Of a stretch of DNA of 64,000 nt, positions 43,456 through 52,093 are shown piece by piece (the first letter of the stretch is position 1; each line of letters opens with the position of its first letter). The notes beneath the pieces were generated by a model that did no database searches, was not told the DNA's origin, and worked only from the letters and a program-made list of their open reading frames with translations. The DNA comes from Saltatorellus ferox (lineage in GTDB: Bacteria; Planctomycetota; UBA1135; GCA-002686595): the NCBI GenBank assembly GCA_007751475.1, contig CP036434.1:6577524-6641523 (forward strand), read 5' to 3'. The translations under genes were made by a program, and so were the position numbers.

Positions 43456-44517
43456 ATGATCGCCACGCTCTGCGTCACGTTCCTCATGGCCCCTGGGGGG
43501 CCGGTCGCCTCTCCTTGGAGCCCACCCGAATTGGCCTCCGACGCCCGATCGCTCTACATGGCGAACTGCGCCAGCTGCCACGGCGAGACCGGTGACGGCA
43601 AGGGCACGGCGGACCTGGACCGGCCGGCCCGTAGCTTCCTCGATGGAGGCTATTCGTACGGCAACACGGAGAAAGCCGTCGTGCGGTCGATCGTGCACGG
43701 CATCCCCGGAACGCCGATGCCCGCCTTCGGTGAGACCCTGGCCGAAGATCAGATCCAGGCGCTCGCGAACTACGTGATCGCGCTCGGGCCCCCTGGAACC
43801 GTGGTGGCGCCGGGGTCGAGTGTTCTTTCCGTGGGCGAGCGCCCACTGGTCGTGCATGGAATGATGCCGGCACTCGCGGAGGGTGGCCGCCGCGAACCAC
43901 GCAGCCTCGTCGTCGGCTTCCCGAACGGAACGACCTTCCAGTACCGAGCGCAGACCGGGGAGCTCCAGGCGATCCGCCAGGGCGACTTCCTCGACCGGCG
44001 CGACTGGGGCGGCCGAGGTGGCACCGAGCTCCAGCCCCTCGGGCAGGTGACCTGGAAACCGGAGCCCATCGAAGGCGGCAGCAACGGCCAGTTCAACGCC
44101 ATGAACGGCGACACGCCGCTACGCCGCTCCTTCAAGGGCTCGCGGGTGGCGGACAACCAGGTCTGGCTGAACTTCGACCTGGTTGACGCGGACGGCAAGG
44201 ACGTCGGTGGCGGCCAGGAGTTCATCACCTTCCTGATGGTCGATGGCGTTCCGGTGGCGATGCGCTCCTGCCTCGCGAACGGGAGCGCCAAGGGCCTCCG
44301 CATCGACGTCTCCGGCGGTGAACCCGTCACCGAACTCACCTTCCCCGACTCCGACCCCGCCGTACCCACTTTCACCGTGACCAGGCCTTGCCCTGGCCTC
44401 TTCGCCATGACCTTCGAGAACGGGACTCCCGTCTTCGTACACGCCGCCGAGTGGACCGAATCCCTGGAGAGCGCGATTCGCGCTGACATCACGGGCGCAA
44501 CCCGGGGAGACCGCTGA
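43456..44517 (+). CDS. Secreted cytochrome c with C-terminal beta domain
   Basis: 353 residues. An N-terminal signal peptide is followed by a class I cytochrome c: heme motif 'CASCH' at about residue 37, 'GTPMPAFGETLAEDQIQALA' providing the axial Met. The C-terminal ~220 residues are a beta-rich domain without a recognised family. The next gene starts 2 bp after the stop, so the cytochrome probably takes electrons from the propeller dehydrogenase-like protein it encodes. Confidence 0.87.
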   Translation: MIATLCVTFLMAPGGPVASPWSPPELASDARSLYMANCASCHGETGDGKGTADLDRPARSFLDGGYSYGNTEKAVVRSIVHGIPGTPMPAFGETLAEDQIQALANYVIALGPPGTVVAPGSSVLSVGERPLVVHGMMPALAEGGRREPRSLVVGFPNGTTFQYRAQTGELQAIRQGDFLDRRDWGGRGGTELQPLGQVTWKPEPIEGGSNGQFNAMNGDTPLRRSFKGSRVADNQVWLNFDLVDADGKDVGGGQEFITFLMVDGVPVAMRSCLANGSAKGLRIDVSGGEPVTELTFPDSDPAVPTFTVTRPCPGLFAMTFENGTPVFVHAAEWTESLESAIRADITGATRGDR

Positions 44518-44519
44518 TC

Positions 44520-47165
44520 ATGATTCTCACCACGCTTATCGCAGCCGCCGCCGGCTGCCAGGAAACCGTTCCGACCGCCGTTCCGATGACCGAGGCCGAC
44601 GTCTATTCCGTCGAGTCCTACAGGACCCCGGACGGCTGCGTCCTCGAGGTCGGCGGCGTCGGACGATTCAGCGATGGACGCCTCGCCGTCTCCACGCGCC
44701 GCGGCCAGGTCTGGATCGTCGAGAACCCGCTTGCAGAGAACATCGAGGACGCGAAGATCACGCTGTTCCACGAGGGACTCTGGGAAGGGCTCGGCCTCGA
44801 CATCAAGGACGACGAGATCTACGTCATCCAGCGCGGAGAGATCTCGAAGCTGAAGGACCTCGACGGCGACGGGCGCTGTGACGAGATCACGACGATCGCC
44901 AACGACTGGGGCGTCAGCGGCCACTACCACGAGTTCGCGTTCGGGCTTCCGCGCGACAGCCAGGACAACTGGTGGATGAGCCTCAACGTGAGCTTCGGCG
45001 ATCCGGAGTGGTGGCACGGACGCTCCACCGTCCCCTACCGCGGCTGGGTGCTACGGGTCTCGCCCGACGGCACGGTCACGCCCTGGGCCGTCGGTGTGCG
45101 GAGCCCGAACGGCATCGCGGTGGATTCGAAGGACCGCGTGTTCGTCACGGACAACCAGGGCGACTGGGTTGCGTCCAGCCCGATCTATCACATCCACAAG
45201 GATTCGTTCTACGGTCAGCCGAAGAGCCTCAACTGGACCGAGAAGTACCGCGCCAGCGGCAAGCTCGCCCACGACGAGATCCCGCCGCCCGAGGCTTCGG
45301 TCGGTCGCGAGGCCCCTGCGATCTGGATTCCGTACGAGTGGTCGCGCTCGACCGGCAATCTCTTCGAAGACCGCTCTGGCGGCAAATTCGGCGTTCCGGA
45401 AGGTCAATTCGTCGTGGCAGAGCTCACGAACGGCATGATCCTGCGCGCGGGCTTCGAGGAGGTCCAGGGACAGACCCAGGGCTGGATCCTGCCGCTGCGC
45501 CAGGAGATCGGCTCGGTGAACCGCGTCTTCCAGATGCCCGATGGCACGGTGATCTGCGGCCTCACGAACCGTGGCTGGGGTGGACGCGAGCCCGCCGACG
45601 GACTCATGCGCGTGCGCTACACAGGCAAAGCGCCGATGGAGATCGCCGGCATGACCATCCTCGATTCGCCCGAGCCTGAGACCGAAGACGGCGAGTGGGG
45701 AGCGTACGGCTTCGAGCTGACCTTCAGCGCGCCCGTGGCGGCCGGCTGGGAGCCCAGCACCGACAACGTCGACTTCACCCAGTACGACTATGACTACTGG
45801 TGGGAGTACGGATCCCCCGAGCGTCACACGATGAACATGGAGCTGGAGGAAGCGACGCTCTCCGAGGACCGCACGAAACTCGTCGTTCGCTCGTTCGATC
45901 TCTTGCCCGCGATGTGCGTGCGGCTGAAGCTCTCGGGCGTGACCTCGGAACAGGGCGCGCCGCTTCTCCACGACACCATTGCGTACACGATCAACCAGCT
46001 CCCGAGCGGTGCGAAGACCAACGCCTACGTGGCCAAGGTCGTTCCTCCGCCGCCGAGCCGCGGCGATACGAACGCGGGCGTCCTGCGGCTTTCGTGGGGC
46101 GATCCCTTCGGCCAGTTCGAGTACGAGGGATGGGAGGTCGCGGATGCGAAGCTAGACACGAACGACAAGACCACGTTCACGATGTCCACCGGCAATGGCG
46201 CGCTCGTCAACTCCGGGGAGAACGCGTCCGCCTACGTCACCAGGGGCAGCTTCGGCGACGCGCACGTGCACGCCGAGTTCATGCTGCCCGAGGGCGGACG
46301 AGGACGCGTGATGCTTCCGGACGTTGGCGCCATCGAGCTCGCCGATAGCCCGGCGAAGTGTGGGGAGTACGGCGGCAGCCCGCCGTCAGAGTCTGCCTAC
46401 ACGCAGGCTGGCGACTGGCAAGAGCTGGACGTCTACTATCGCGTGGCGCAGCAGGATTCTCCGGCGTTCGTCGATCGCGTGGTGCTGAATGGTAAGACCA
46501 TTCATGAGGGCATCGAGATCGCCGACGCCACGGGCGCGCGCGGTCCGATTCGCTTCGAAGGCGACGGGCTCATCGCGCTGCGCAACCTCCAGGTCAAGCC
46601 GCTCGACCGCCCCTCCGAAGAGGGGGAGTGGACGTTCGTGGACGCCAGCGCGACATGGGATGACTGGGATCTCGTCGGCGATGCCATCTTCGAACTCGGC
46701 CAGGACGAGATCGTTGGAAAAGGTGCGCTCGGCTATCTCTGGACGCCGCTCGAGGACCTCGAGAACGTCACGGTCCGCGCGCGGGTCCAGGTGAACTCGA
46801 ACGGTGCTGGCGCGGTCATCGTTCGCGCGCACGACGTTCCTGCCGATGAGTTCCAGGGCTACGCCGTTCGGCTCAACGCCACGTTCCCAGACGGTGCGCT
46901 CACGGGCTCGATCCGAGCGGGCGAGCTCAGTGCGCCGGTGAAGAGCGAGCTGATCGCCCCGGACACGTGGGTGGATCTGGAGATCGACGTGACGACGCCG
47001 GAGGCGGGCGGGGAGACCACCGTGGTGGTGTCGCTGAACGGGATCGAGGTCAACCGCACGGTCGATCCCGACGGCGATCATGCGGAGGCCGGCGGCCTCG
47101 CGTTCCGCTGCGACCACGACGGCACGGTCATGAAGATCCGGAACGTTCGCTACCGCACGAAGTAG
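44520..47165 (+). CDS. Dehydrogenase-like beta-propeller plus DUF1080-type domains
   Basis: 881 residues. The N-terminus 'MILTTLIAAAAGCQETVP' looks like a lipoprotein signal with Cys13. Residues ~30-420 form a sorbosone/PQQ-type propeller ('GVGRFSDGRLAVSTRRGQVW', 'SGHYHEFAFGLPRDSQDNWW', 'GVRSPNGIAVDSKDRVFVTD'). The C-terminal ~330 residues contain two 3-keto-disaccharide hydrolase (DUF1080)-like jelly rolls ('FGDAHVHAEFMLPEGGRGRV', 'ENVTVRARVQVNSNGAG'). This combination is typical of planctomycete and verrucomicrobial sugar oxidation systems. Coupled to the cytochrome gene upstream. Confidence 0.87.
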   Translation: MILTTLIAAAAGCQETVPTAVPMTEADVYSVESYRTPDGCVLEVGGVGRFSDGRLAVSTRRGQVWIVENPLAENIEDAKITLFHEGLWEGLGLDIKDDEIYVIQRGEISKLKDLDGDGRCDEITTIANDWGVSGHYHEFAFGLPRDSQDNWWMSLNVSFGDPEWWHGRSTVPYRGWVLRVSPDGTVTPWAVGVRSPNGIAVDSKDRVFVTDNQGDWVASSPIYHIHKDSFYGQPKSLNWTEKYRASGKLAHDEIPPPEASVGREAPAIWIPYEWSRSTGNLFEDRSGGKFGVPEGQFVVAELTNGMILRAGFEEVQGQTQGWILPLRQEIGSVNRVFQMPDGTVICGLTNRGWGGREPADGLMRVRYTGKAPMEIAGMTILDSPEPETEDGEWGAYGFELTFSAPVAAGWEPSTDNVDFTQYDYDYWWEYGSPERHTMNMELEEATLSEDRTKLVVRSFDLLPAMCVRLKLSGVTSEQGAPLLHDTIAYTINQLPSGAKTNAYVAKVVPPPPSRGDTNAGVLRLSWGDPFGQFEYEGWEVADAKLDTNDKTTFTMSTGNGALVNSGENASAYVTRGSFGDAHVHAEFMLPEGGRGRVMLPDVGAIELADSPAKCGEYGGSPPSESAYTQAGDWQELDVYYRVAQQDSPAFVDRVVLNGKTIHEGIEIADATGARGPIRFEGDGLIALRNLQVKPLDRPSEEGEWTFVDASATWDDWDLVGDAIFELGQDEIVGKGALGYLWTPLEDLENVTVRARVQVNSNGAGAVIVRAHDVPADEFQGYAVRLNATFPDGALTGSIRAGELSAPVKSELIAPDTWVDLEIDVTTPEAGGETTVVVSLNGIEVNRTVDPDGDHAEAGGLAFRCDHDGTVMKIRNVRYRTK

Positions 47166-47178
47166 CGCCTTCGGGGTA

Positions 47179-47793
47179 TCAACCCGGCGTCAATGCCTTG
47201 GGCATGGGCGCCGGGCGACGTACTTCTTCGCGCCCAGTCTCCGCGCGCCCAGTCTCCGCGCGCCCAGTCTCCGCGCGCCCAGTCTCCGCGCGCCGAACTT
47301 CTGCGCGCGGGACTTCTGAGCGCAGAACTTCCAGGCGCTGAACTTCCATGCGCTGGGCTCTCCTGCTGAGAATTTGGTCGTTGAGTTCATCCCGGCTCAA
47401 CGGTTTGCACAGCACCTGGGCCATGCCGAACTGTCGAGCCTGCTGACGAATGCCCTCGGCGTCGGTTTCGGTCACCGCGACGATCGGCGTGTTCGCCGTA
47501 CGCGCTCCCGGGCGGCGGAGTTCCTGGGCCACGTCGAAACCGGACATGCCGGGCATGGCGCAGTCGAGCATGATGATGTCGAACTCCGAAGCCTCCGCGA
47601 GCGCGAGGGCCTCGGCTCCGCTCGTCGCGCACTGGACTTGCGCGCCGAGTTCCGTGAGCACCCGGCAGCCGATGCGGCAGGCCAGAGTGTTGTCGTCGAC
47701 GAAGAGGACACGGATCGCACCCAGCACTTCGTCCACGGCGGCTTCGAGCCTGCGGTAGGAGTCGGGACTCGGGCGTTGATCGAGGGGGGACAT
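47179..47793 (-). CDS. Response regulator with repetitive charged tail
   Basis: 204 residues. Receiver domain 26-145: 'VLFVDDNTLACRI', Asp77 in 'IIMLDCAMPGMSG', Lys130 in 'VLCKPLSRDEL'. Residues ~148-195 are a low-complexity tail with 'RAETG' repeated four times, encoded by 15-bp tandem units at 47229-47288. Upstream and 4 bp away is an HDOD gene on the same strand, implying a shared signalling operon. Confidence 0.87.
   Translation of the reverse strand: MSPLDQRPSPDSYRRLEAAVDEVLGAIRVLFVDDNTLACRIGCRVLTELGAQVQCATSGAEALALAEASEFDIIMLDCAMPGMSGFDVAQELRRPGARTANTPIVAVTETDAEGIRQQARQFGMAQVLCKPLSRDELNDQILSRRAQRMEVQRLEVLRSEVPRAEVRRAETGRAETGRAETGRAETGREEVRRPAPMPKALTPG
47229..47288. repeat. 15-bp tandem repeat, four copies
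   Basis: Unit cgcgcccagtctccg four times without mismatch, flanked by decayed versions out to about 47345. Encodes the RAETG repeats of the response regulator tail, in frame, so copy-number change would keep the frame. Confidence 0.9.
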
Positions 47794-47797
47794 CGGA

Positions 47798-48664
47798 TCA
47801 GAGAGTCAGTGGGTTCTCGTCGACGCTGGCGGCCGCGGACACGATCTCGTTCATCTCCATCTGCGTCACGCCCAGCGAGACCGCCGTCGGCCAACGTAGC
47901 GGCATCGAGAGGTTGGCCGTCCCGCGCGCCGTGACGTAGCGGGCGAGGGAGACCGAGAATACCGCGACCTGGGCTTCACGGTCGGCGGGCGGCTCCCCCA
48001 TCCCGTCCGCCATCGAGGAGGCGGCGCTCTCGATGGCGTCGGAGAGCTTCCAGGCACGAATGAGGATGACGCTGAGCGTCGGCGCGATCCTGTTGGAAAC
48101 CTCACGTCGAATGCGCGAGGGCAGCGTGCTACCGGAGCGTTCCTCGACGCGGCGGATGAGCTGATGCGCGAGCGGTGGCCCGACGCAGAGAATGAGGCCC
48201 GCGAGGATGGATGCGCGGTTCTTGCCGAGCTTCAGCGACGAAAGTCGCAGGGAGATCGCGCCCGCGAGGCGAGCGATGCTCCACATCTGGCTGCCACCGA
48301 GGACCTGGCCCAGTGCAGGGCCGAAAACCTTTACACGAGCCACGTCGATGACCGCGATCTCCCAGAGGGCGCGCATGCCGATTCGCTGGGACGCGGCCGC
48401 GGTGTTCTCGATGTAGCTCTCACCGGCGTACAAGGCCGAGTTGGCCAGGCGCAGAACCTGAGTACGCAGCTTCTCGTCCCTCTCGAGAACGGCGCCCACG
48501 ATCTCCGCGTCGTACTCTCCGCTGACGGCGAGTTCCGCGAGCTCGAGGGCGGCAGGGCTCAGGTTCGGGAGGGCCGCCGTGGCCTCTTCCAGCTCAGCCG
48601 TGAGCGCGGCCGTCCAGGCCTCGTCCAGCCCCACAGGGAGGCGAATTTCCTCGAGGAGGTTCAT
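47798..48664 (-). CDS. HDOD-domain signalling protein
   Basis: 288 residues from ATG 48664 ('MNLLEEIRLPVGLDEAWTAA'), preceded by no long homologous extension. HDOD features: 'NLSPAALELAELAVSGEYDA', 'KLRTQVLRLANSALYAGES', 'IENTAAASQRIGMRALWEIA'. The HD catalytic residues are absent, as expected for the family. Likely linked functionally to the following response regulator gene. Confidence 0.82.
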   Translation of the reverse strand: MNLLEEIRLPVGLDEAWTAALTAELEEATAALPNLSPAALELAELAVSGEYDAEIVGAVLERDEKLRTQVLRLANSALYAGESYIENTAAASQRIGMRALWEIAVIDVARVKVFGPALGQVLGGSQMWSIARLAGAISLRLSSLKLGKNRASILAGLILCVGPPLAHQLIRRVEERSGSTLPSRIRREVSNRIAPTLSVILIRAWKLSDAIESAASSMADGMGEPPADREAQVAVFSVSLARYVTARGTANLSMPLRWPTAVSLGVTQMEMNEIVSAAASVDENPLTL

Positions 48665-48726
48665 ACTCCAGTGCTGATCGGCCACCCTGGTCAGCTTCCC
48701 GCAGCGAAAACCCGCATCCGAGTACC

Positions 48727-49587
48727 ATGAATCCCAATAGAGCAACTTTCCATTCCCTGGCCCTGGGAGTCTTCCTGGCAATCGCCTACGCGTTTTGGGA
48801 CACGTCCTTGGGGGCGTGCCCGGAAGGCCAGCCTTCAGCGGAGGGGATCGTGCTGGCCATAGGCGGCGGCTCCACTCCGCGCCCGGCCATTCGGGAGGCG
48901 CTCGCACGGGTGCGAGCCCGGGGTTCGGAAAACGTTTCCGTGGTGGTACTCGCCTGGGCGTCGAGAGCGGAGAACCGCGGAGAGCCTTCGTCGGCGATGT
49001 GGCTGGAAGAGGGCGCATCGTCTTCTGTGGTTGCGCCGGATGAGGAGGCGGCTGCGGCGAAGCTTCTCGCCGAGGCCGACGTGATCTGGATGGGCGGCGG
49101 GGACCAGGACCGGCTGCTCGACGAACTGGAGCGACTCGGCCTGGTCGACGACCTTCTGGCGGCTCATGCACGCGGGGCACTGATCGGCGGCACGAGCGCT
49201 GGCGCCGCGGTCCTCGGCAGCGTCTGTATCGCAGGAGACCCGGAGCCAGAAGCGTACGTGGTGGGCGGAATGAGAGGGCGCGCGGGCCTCGGTCTGCTTT
49301 CCCATACGATCATCGACCAGCACTTCCGGGAGAGAAAACGCGAGGGGCGGCTCCTGACGGCGGTGCTCGACGCGGGTCGAGCGGTCGGGTATGGCGTGTC
49401 CGAATCCACGGCCCTCTTCTTCGAGGAAGGCGCGGTCACGGTCATGGGATCCGGGGTCGTCGTCGTGTTCGATGCCAGGCAAGCGACGGTCGAAGGAGGC
49501 AGCGAGGACGCGGGCGCGCTCCGAAGCGGCAGCGGCATCAGGACGTCGATCTTGAGCCCGATGCGCGACGCAGGACGAGAGCGATAG
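48727..49587 (+). CDS. Cyanophycinase-like serine peptidase (S51)
   Basis: 286 residues. An N-terminal hydrophobic segment indicates export. 'GIVLAIGGGSTPRPAIREAL' and the nucleophile elbow 'GALIGGTSAGAAVLG' (Ser157) are diagnostic; 'LLSHTIIDQHFRERKREGRL' supplies the His region. Cyanophycinases cleave beta-Asp-Arg dipeptides from cyanophycin. Export suggests use of external polymer. Confidence 0.9.
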   Translation: MNPNRATFHSLALGVFLAIAYAFWDTSLGACPEGQPSAEGIVLAIGGGSTPRPAIREALARVRARGSENVSVVVLAWASRAENRGEPSSAMWLEEGASSSVVAPDEEAAAAKLLAEADVIWMGGGDQDRLLDELERLGLVDDLLAAHARGALIGGTSAGAAVLGSVCIAGDPEPEAYVVGGMRGRAGLGLLSHTIIDQHFRERKREGRLLTAVLDAGRAVGYGVSESTALFFEEGAVTVMGSGVVVVFDARQATVEGGSEDAGALRSGSGIRTSILSPMRDAGRER

Positions 49588-49644
49588 CTCCCGGGAAGGA
49601 GCGCCTCGGTCAGGAGCGCGCGCGACGGCTAAGATGGCGGCAGC

Positions 49645-51972
49645 ATGCTCAGAACCATCTACTCGACAGGGTGCTTCGCGTGGATCGCGACCACCTCCGC
49701 GGCTCTCCCCTCCCCCGCAGCCGTCGTTCAGGAGGCAACTGGGATTCCGGTCCTGGTCGTCTCGGGCGAGAACAACCACGACTGGCGATGGACGACTCCA
49801 TCGCTGGTCCAGATCCTGGAGGAGGCAGACCTCTTCGACGTCGTGGTGACGTACGAGCCTGCGAAGGATCTGGCGGATGCGGACCGTCTCGCGGGCTACG
49901 CAGCGGTGGTCCTCGACTACAACGGCAAGCGCTGGGGGGAAGCGGCAGAGACAACGTTCCTCGATGCGGTGCGCCACGGCCTCGGCGTCGTCGTCGTACA
50001 CGCTGCGGACAACCACGGGCCGGGCTGGATCGAGTACGAAAAGCTCGTCGGCGACCTCTGGCGGGAGGGCACGGGGCACGGTCGTTTCCATCCGTTCAAC
50101 ATCGAGATGACGGACCGCGATCATCCGGTCACCCATTCGCTCCCCGATATCGTCATGCACCCGGACGAGCTGTATCACCGGTTGGTGAACGTGCATGGCG
50201 TCGATCGGCGCGTACTGGCGACGGCGATGTCGGATCCCGACACGGGCGGTACCGGGAGCGCGGAGCCGATGGTGCTGGTGAAGAGCTATGGCGACGGCCG
50301 GATCTTCCACACGCCGCTGGGCCACGTGTGGTCGAACTCGGCGCCGCAGCAGGCGTCGCACAGGGACACTCAGTTCCGGGGCCTGCTGACCCGCGGAACG
50401 GAGTGGGCCGCCACCGGCACCGTGCGCGACGTGCGCACGGCCCCTGCGCCGCTGACGGACGCCGAGAAAGCAGACGGCTGGATCTCGTTGATGGACCGCG
50501 CGGCCTGGCGCAGCTTCAGCGGAAGCGCGACACCGGCGGGTTGGAACTTCAACGGCGAGACGATCGTGCGCGAGGCGAACGCAGGTGACATCGTGACGAA
50601 CGAACTCTTCGGGGACTTCGAGCTGACGTTCGACTGGAAGACGACGGTCGCGGGCAACTCGGGGCTGAAGTACCGGATTCCCGCAGAGGCAAAGCAACCG
50701 ATCGGCATCGAGTTTCAGCTCCGGGATCCTGCGGACGACGAGAAAAAAGCCGAGCATCGGATGGGTGCGATCTACGACGTGGTCGACGCGGCGGAGGCGC
50801 CGTTCACTCCCTGGGGTGAGTACCGGACGGCCCGGATCGTGGTGCGCGGGCCGAGGATCGAGCACTACCTCGATGGAAAGCTGATCGCCGCCGCAGACGT
50901 CACCTCCGAGGAGTGGAAGGCGGCCGTCGCGGACAGCAAGTTTGCCAAGGTCGAAGGCTTCGGCCAGCCCGCGCCTGGAAGGCTCCTTCTCCAGGACCAC
51001 GGGGACGAGGTATGGATCCGAGGCATGCGCGTGCGGCGCCTTGACGGAGACGCAGTGCCAGTGCCTGCGAGCAAGAACGAGGACGGCGAGTCCCTGCTTC
51101 CTGCGCCCGGCTCCCTGGACGGCTGGACGAGTCATGGTGACGCGATCTATGCCGTCGAGGGCGATACACTGATCGGATCCGCGGGCCCGAACCGTCGCCA
51201 GAGTTTCCTGATGTCGAACGACTCCTTCGGTGACTTCACGCTGGACGTCGACCTGCTCATGGAGCAAGAGGGCAATTCGGGGATCCAGTTCCGCAGCTAT
51301 GTGATGGAGGATGGCCGCGTGGCTGGCTACCAGGCCGAGATCGACCCGAGCCCGCGGAGCTGGTCGGCCGGGATCTACTACGAGGGCCGCCGCGGCTGGC
51401 TCGATGATCTCTCGGACAATGAGCCAGCCCGAGAGGCCTTCGACGAGGCGGGCTGGAACCACTACACGATCGTGGCGGACGGCCCCCACCTCCGAACGTG
51501 GATCAACGGAGTCCCCGCCGCCGACCTGCTGGACGCAGAGGATCTCACTGGCCAGTTCGGCTTCCAGATCCACGGCGGCGACGACGACATCCAGATGCGC
51601 TGGAAGAACCCCCGTGTGATCCGAAGTGGCCAGCACGAGTGGACCCCGATCCCGACCCCGTCGAATGAGACCGCGGCCTTCGATTCCTCCCCGGCCATCC
51701 GCACGAGCATCCTGGGCGACAACGCCGAGGCGGTCCTCCACCACGAGGACGGCACCCAGTCCCCGCCATTCCCCCTGAAGTCCTCGAAGTTCTGGCACGC
51801 CGGCGGCCACAACGAGCTAACGGCCATCCGAAACGCCTCCCGAACCGTCATCCAGCTCAACGGCTCGACGATCCTGGAGGAATCAAAGATCCCCACCAAG
51901 TCCCTGCAAATCACTTCCCCGTCCGCCCCCCTGGAAACGACCCGCTGGGAACGCTGCCAAAAGACCCCCTGA
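49645..51972 (+). CDS. ThuA-like domain fused to two DUF1080 domains
   Basis: 775 residues with a signal peptide ending near residue 30. ThuA-like (glutamine-amidotransferase-like fold) residues ~33-245: 'GIPVLVVSGENNHDWRWTTP', 'RHGLGVVVVHAADNHGPGW', 'GDGRIFHTPLGHVW'. Then two 3-keto-disaccharide hydrolase/DUF1080 domains: 'GWISLMDRAAWRSFSG' to 'VWIRGMRVRRL', and 'LDGWTSHGDAIYAVEGDTLI' to 'QMRWKNPRVI'. Likely acts on oxidised sugars in the periplasm. The stop codon lies within a long palindrome. Confidence 0.9.
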   Translation: MLRTIYSTGCFAWIATTSAALPSPAAVVQEATGIPVLVVSGENNHDWRWTTPSLVQILEEADLFDVVVTYEPAKDLADADRLAGYAAVVLDYNGKRWGEAAETTFLDAVRHGLGVVVVHAADNHGPGWIEYEKLVGDLWREGTGHGRFHPFNIEMTDRDHPVTHSLPDIVMHPDELYHRLVNVHGVDRRVLATAMSDPDTGGTGSAEPMVLVKSYGDGRIFHTPLGHVWSNSAPQQASHRDTQFRGLLTRGTEWAATGTVRDVRTAPAPLTDAEKADGWISLMDRAAWRSFSGSATPAGWNFNGETIVREANAGDIVTNELFGDFELTFDWKTTVAGNSGLKYRIPAEAKQPIGIEFQLRDPADDEKKAEHRMGAIYDVVDAAEAPFTPWGEYRTARIVVRGPRIEHYLDGKLIAAADVTSEEWKAAVADSKFAKVEGFGQPAPGRLLLQDHGDEVWIRGMRVRRLDGDAVPVPASKNEDGESLLPAPGSLDGWTSHGDAIYAVEGDTLIGSAGPNRRQSFLMSNDSFGDFTLDVDLLMEQEGNSGIQFRSYVMEDGRVAGYQAEIDPSPRSWSAGIYYEGRRGWLDDLSDNEPAREAFDEAGWNHYTIVADGPHLRTWINGVPAADLLDAEDLTGQFGFQIHGGDDDIQMRWKNPRVIRSGQHEWTPIPTPSNETAAFDSSPAIRTSILGDNAEAVLHHEDGTQSPPFPLKSSKFWHAGGHNELTAIRNASRTVIQLNGSTILEESKIPTKSLQITSPSAPLETTRWERCQKTP

Positions 51973-52093
51973 CCCCGGCGCGTATCCGACACAAACGGAC
52001 CAGGTGCAAACGTACCGCTACAAGGGAACCTGGTTCCCTTGTAGCGGTACGTTTGCACCTGGTCCGTTTGTGTCGGATACGCGCCGGGGTCAG
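51969..52093. terminator. Perfect 62-bp-arm palindrome between convergent genes
   Basis: Arms 51969-52030 and 52032-52093 are exact reverse complements around a single T at 52031. The stop of the + gene (51970-51972) and of the - gene (52090-52092) both lie inside the arms. It would form a very stable hairpin in either transcript and probably ends both. Origin as a mobile palindrome is possible. Confidence 0.85.

Noticed and set aside
48835..51810. 991-codon minus-strand open frame, and other very long antisense frames (e.g. 20259-22883 +, 27917-30028 -, 29835-31322 +)
   Set aside because: All lie opposite or out of frame with genes having clear motifs. Long stop-free antisense frames are expected in DNA this GC-rich.
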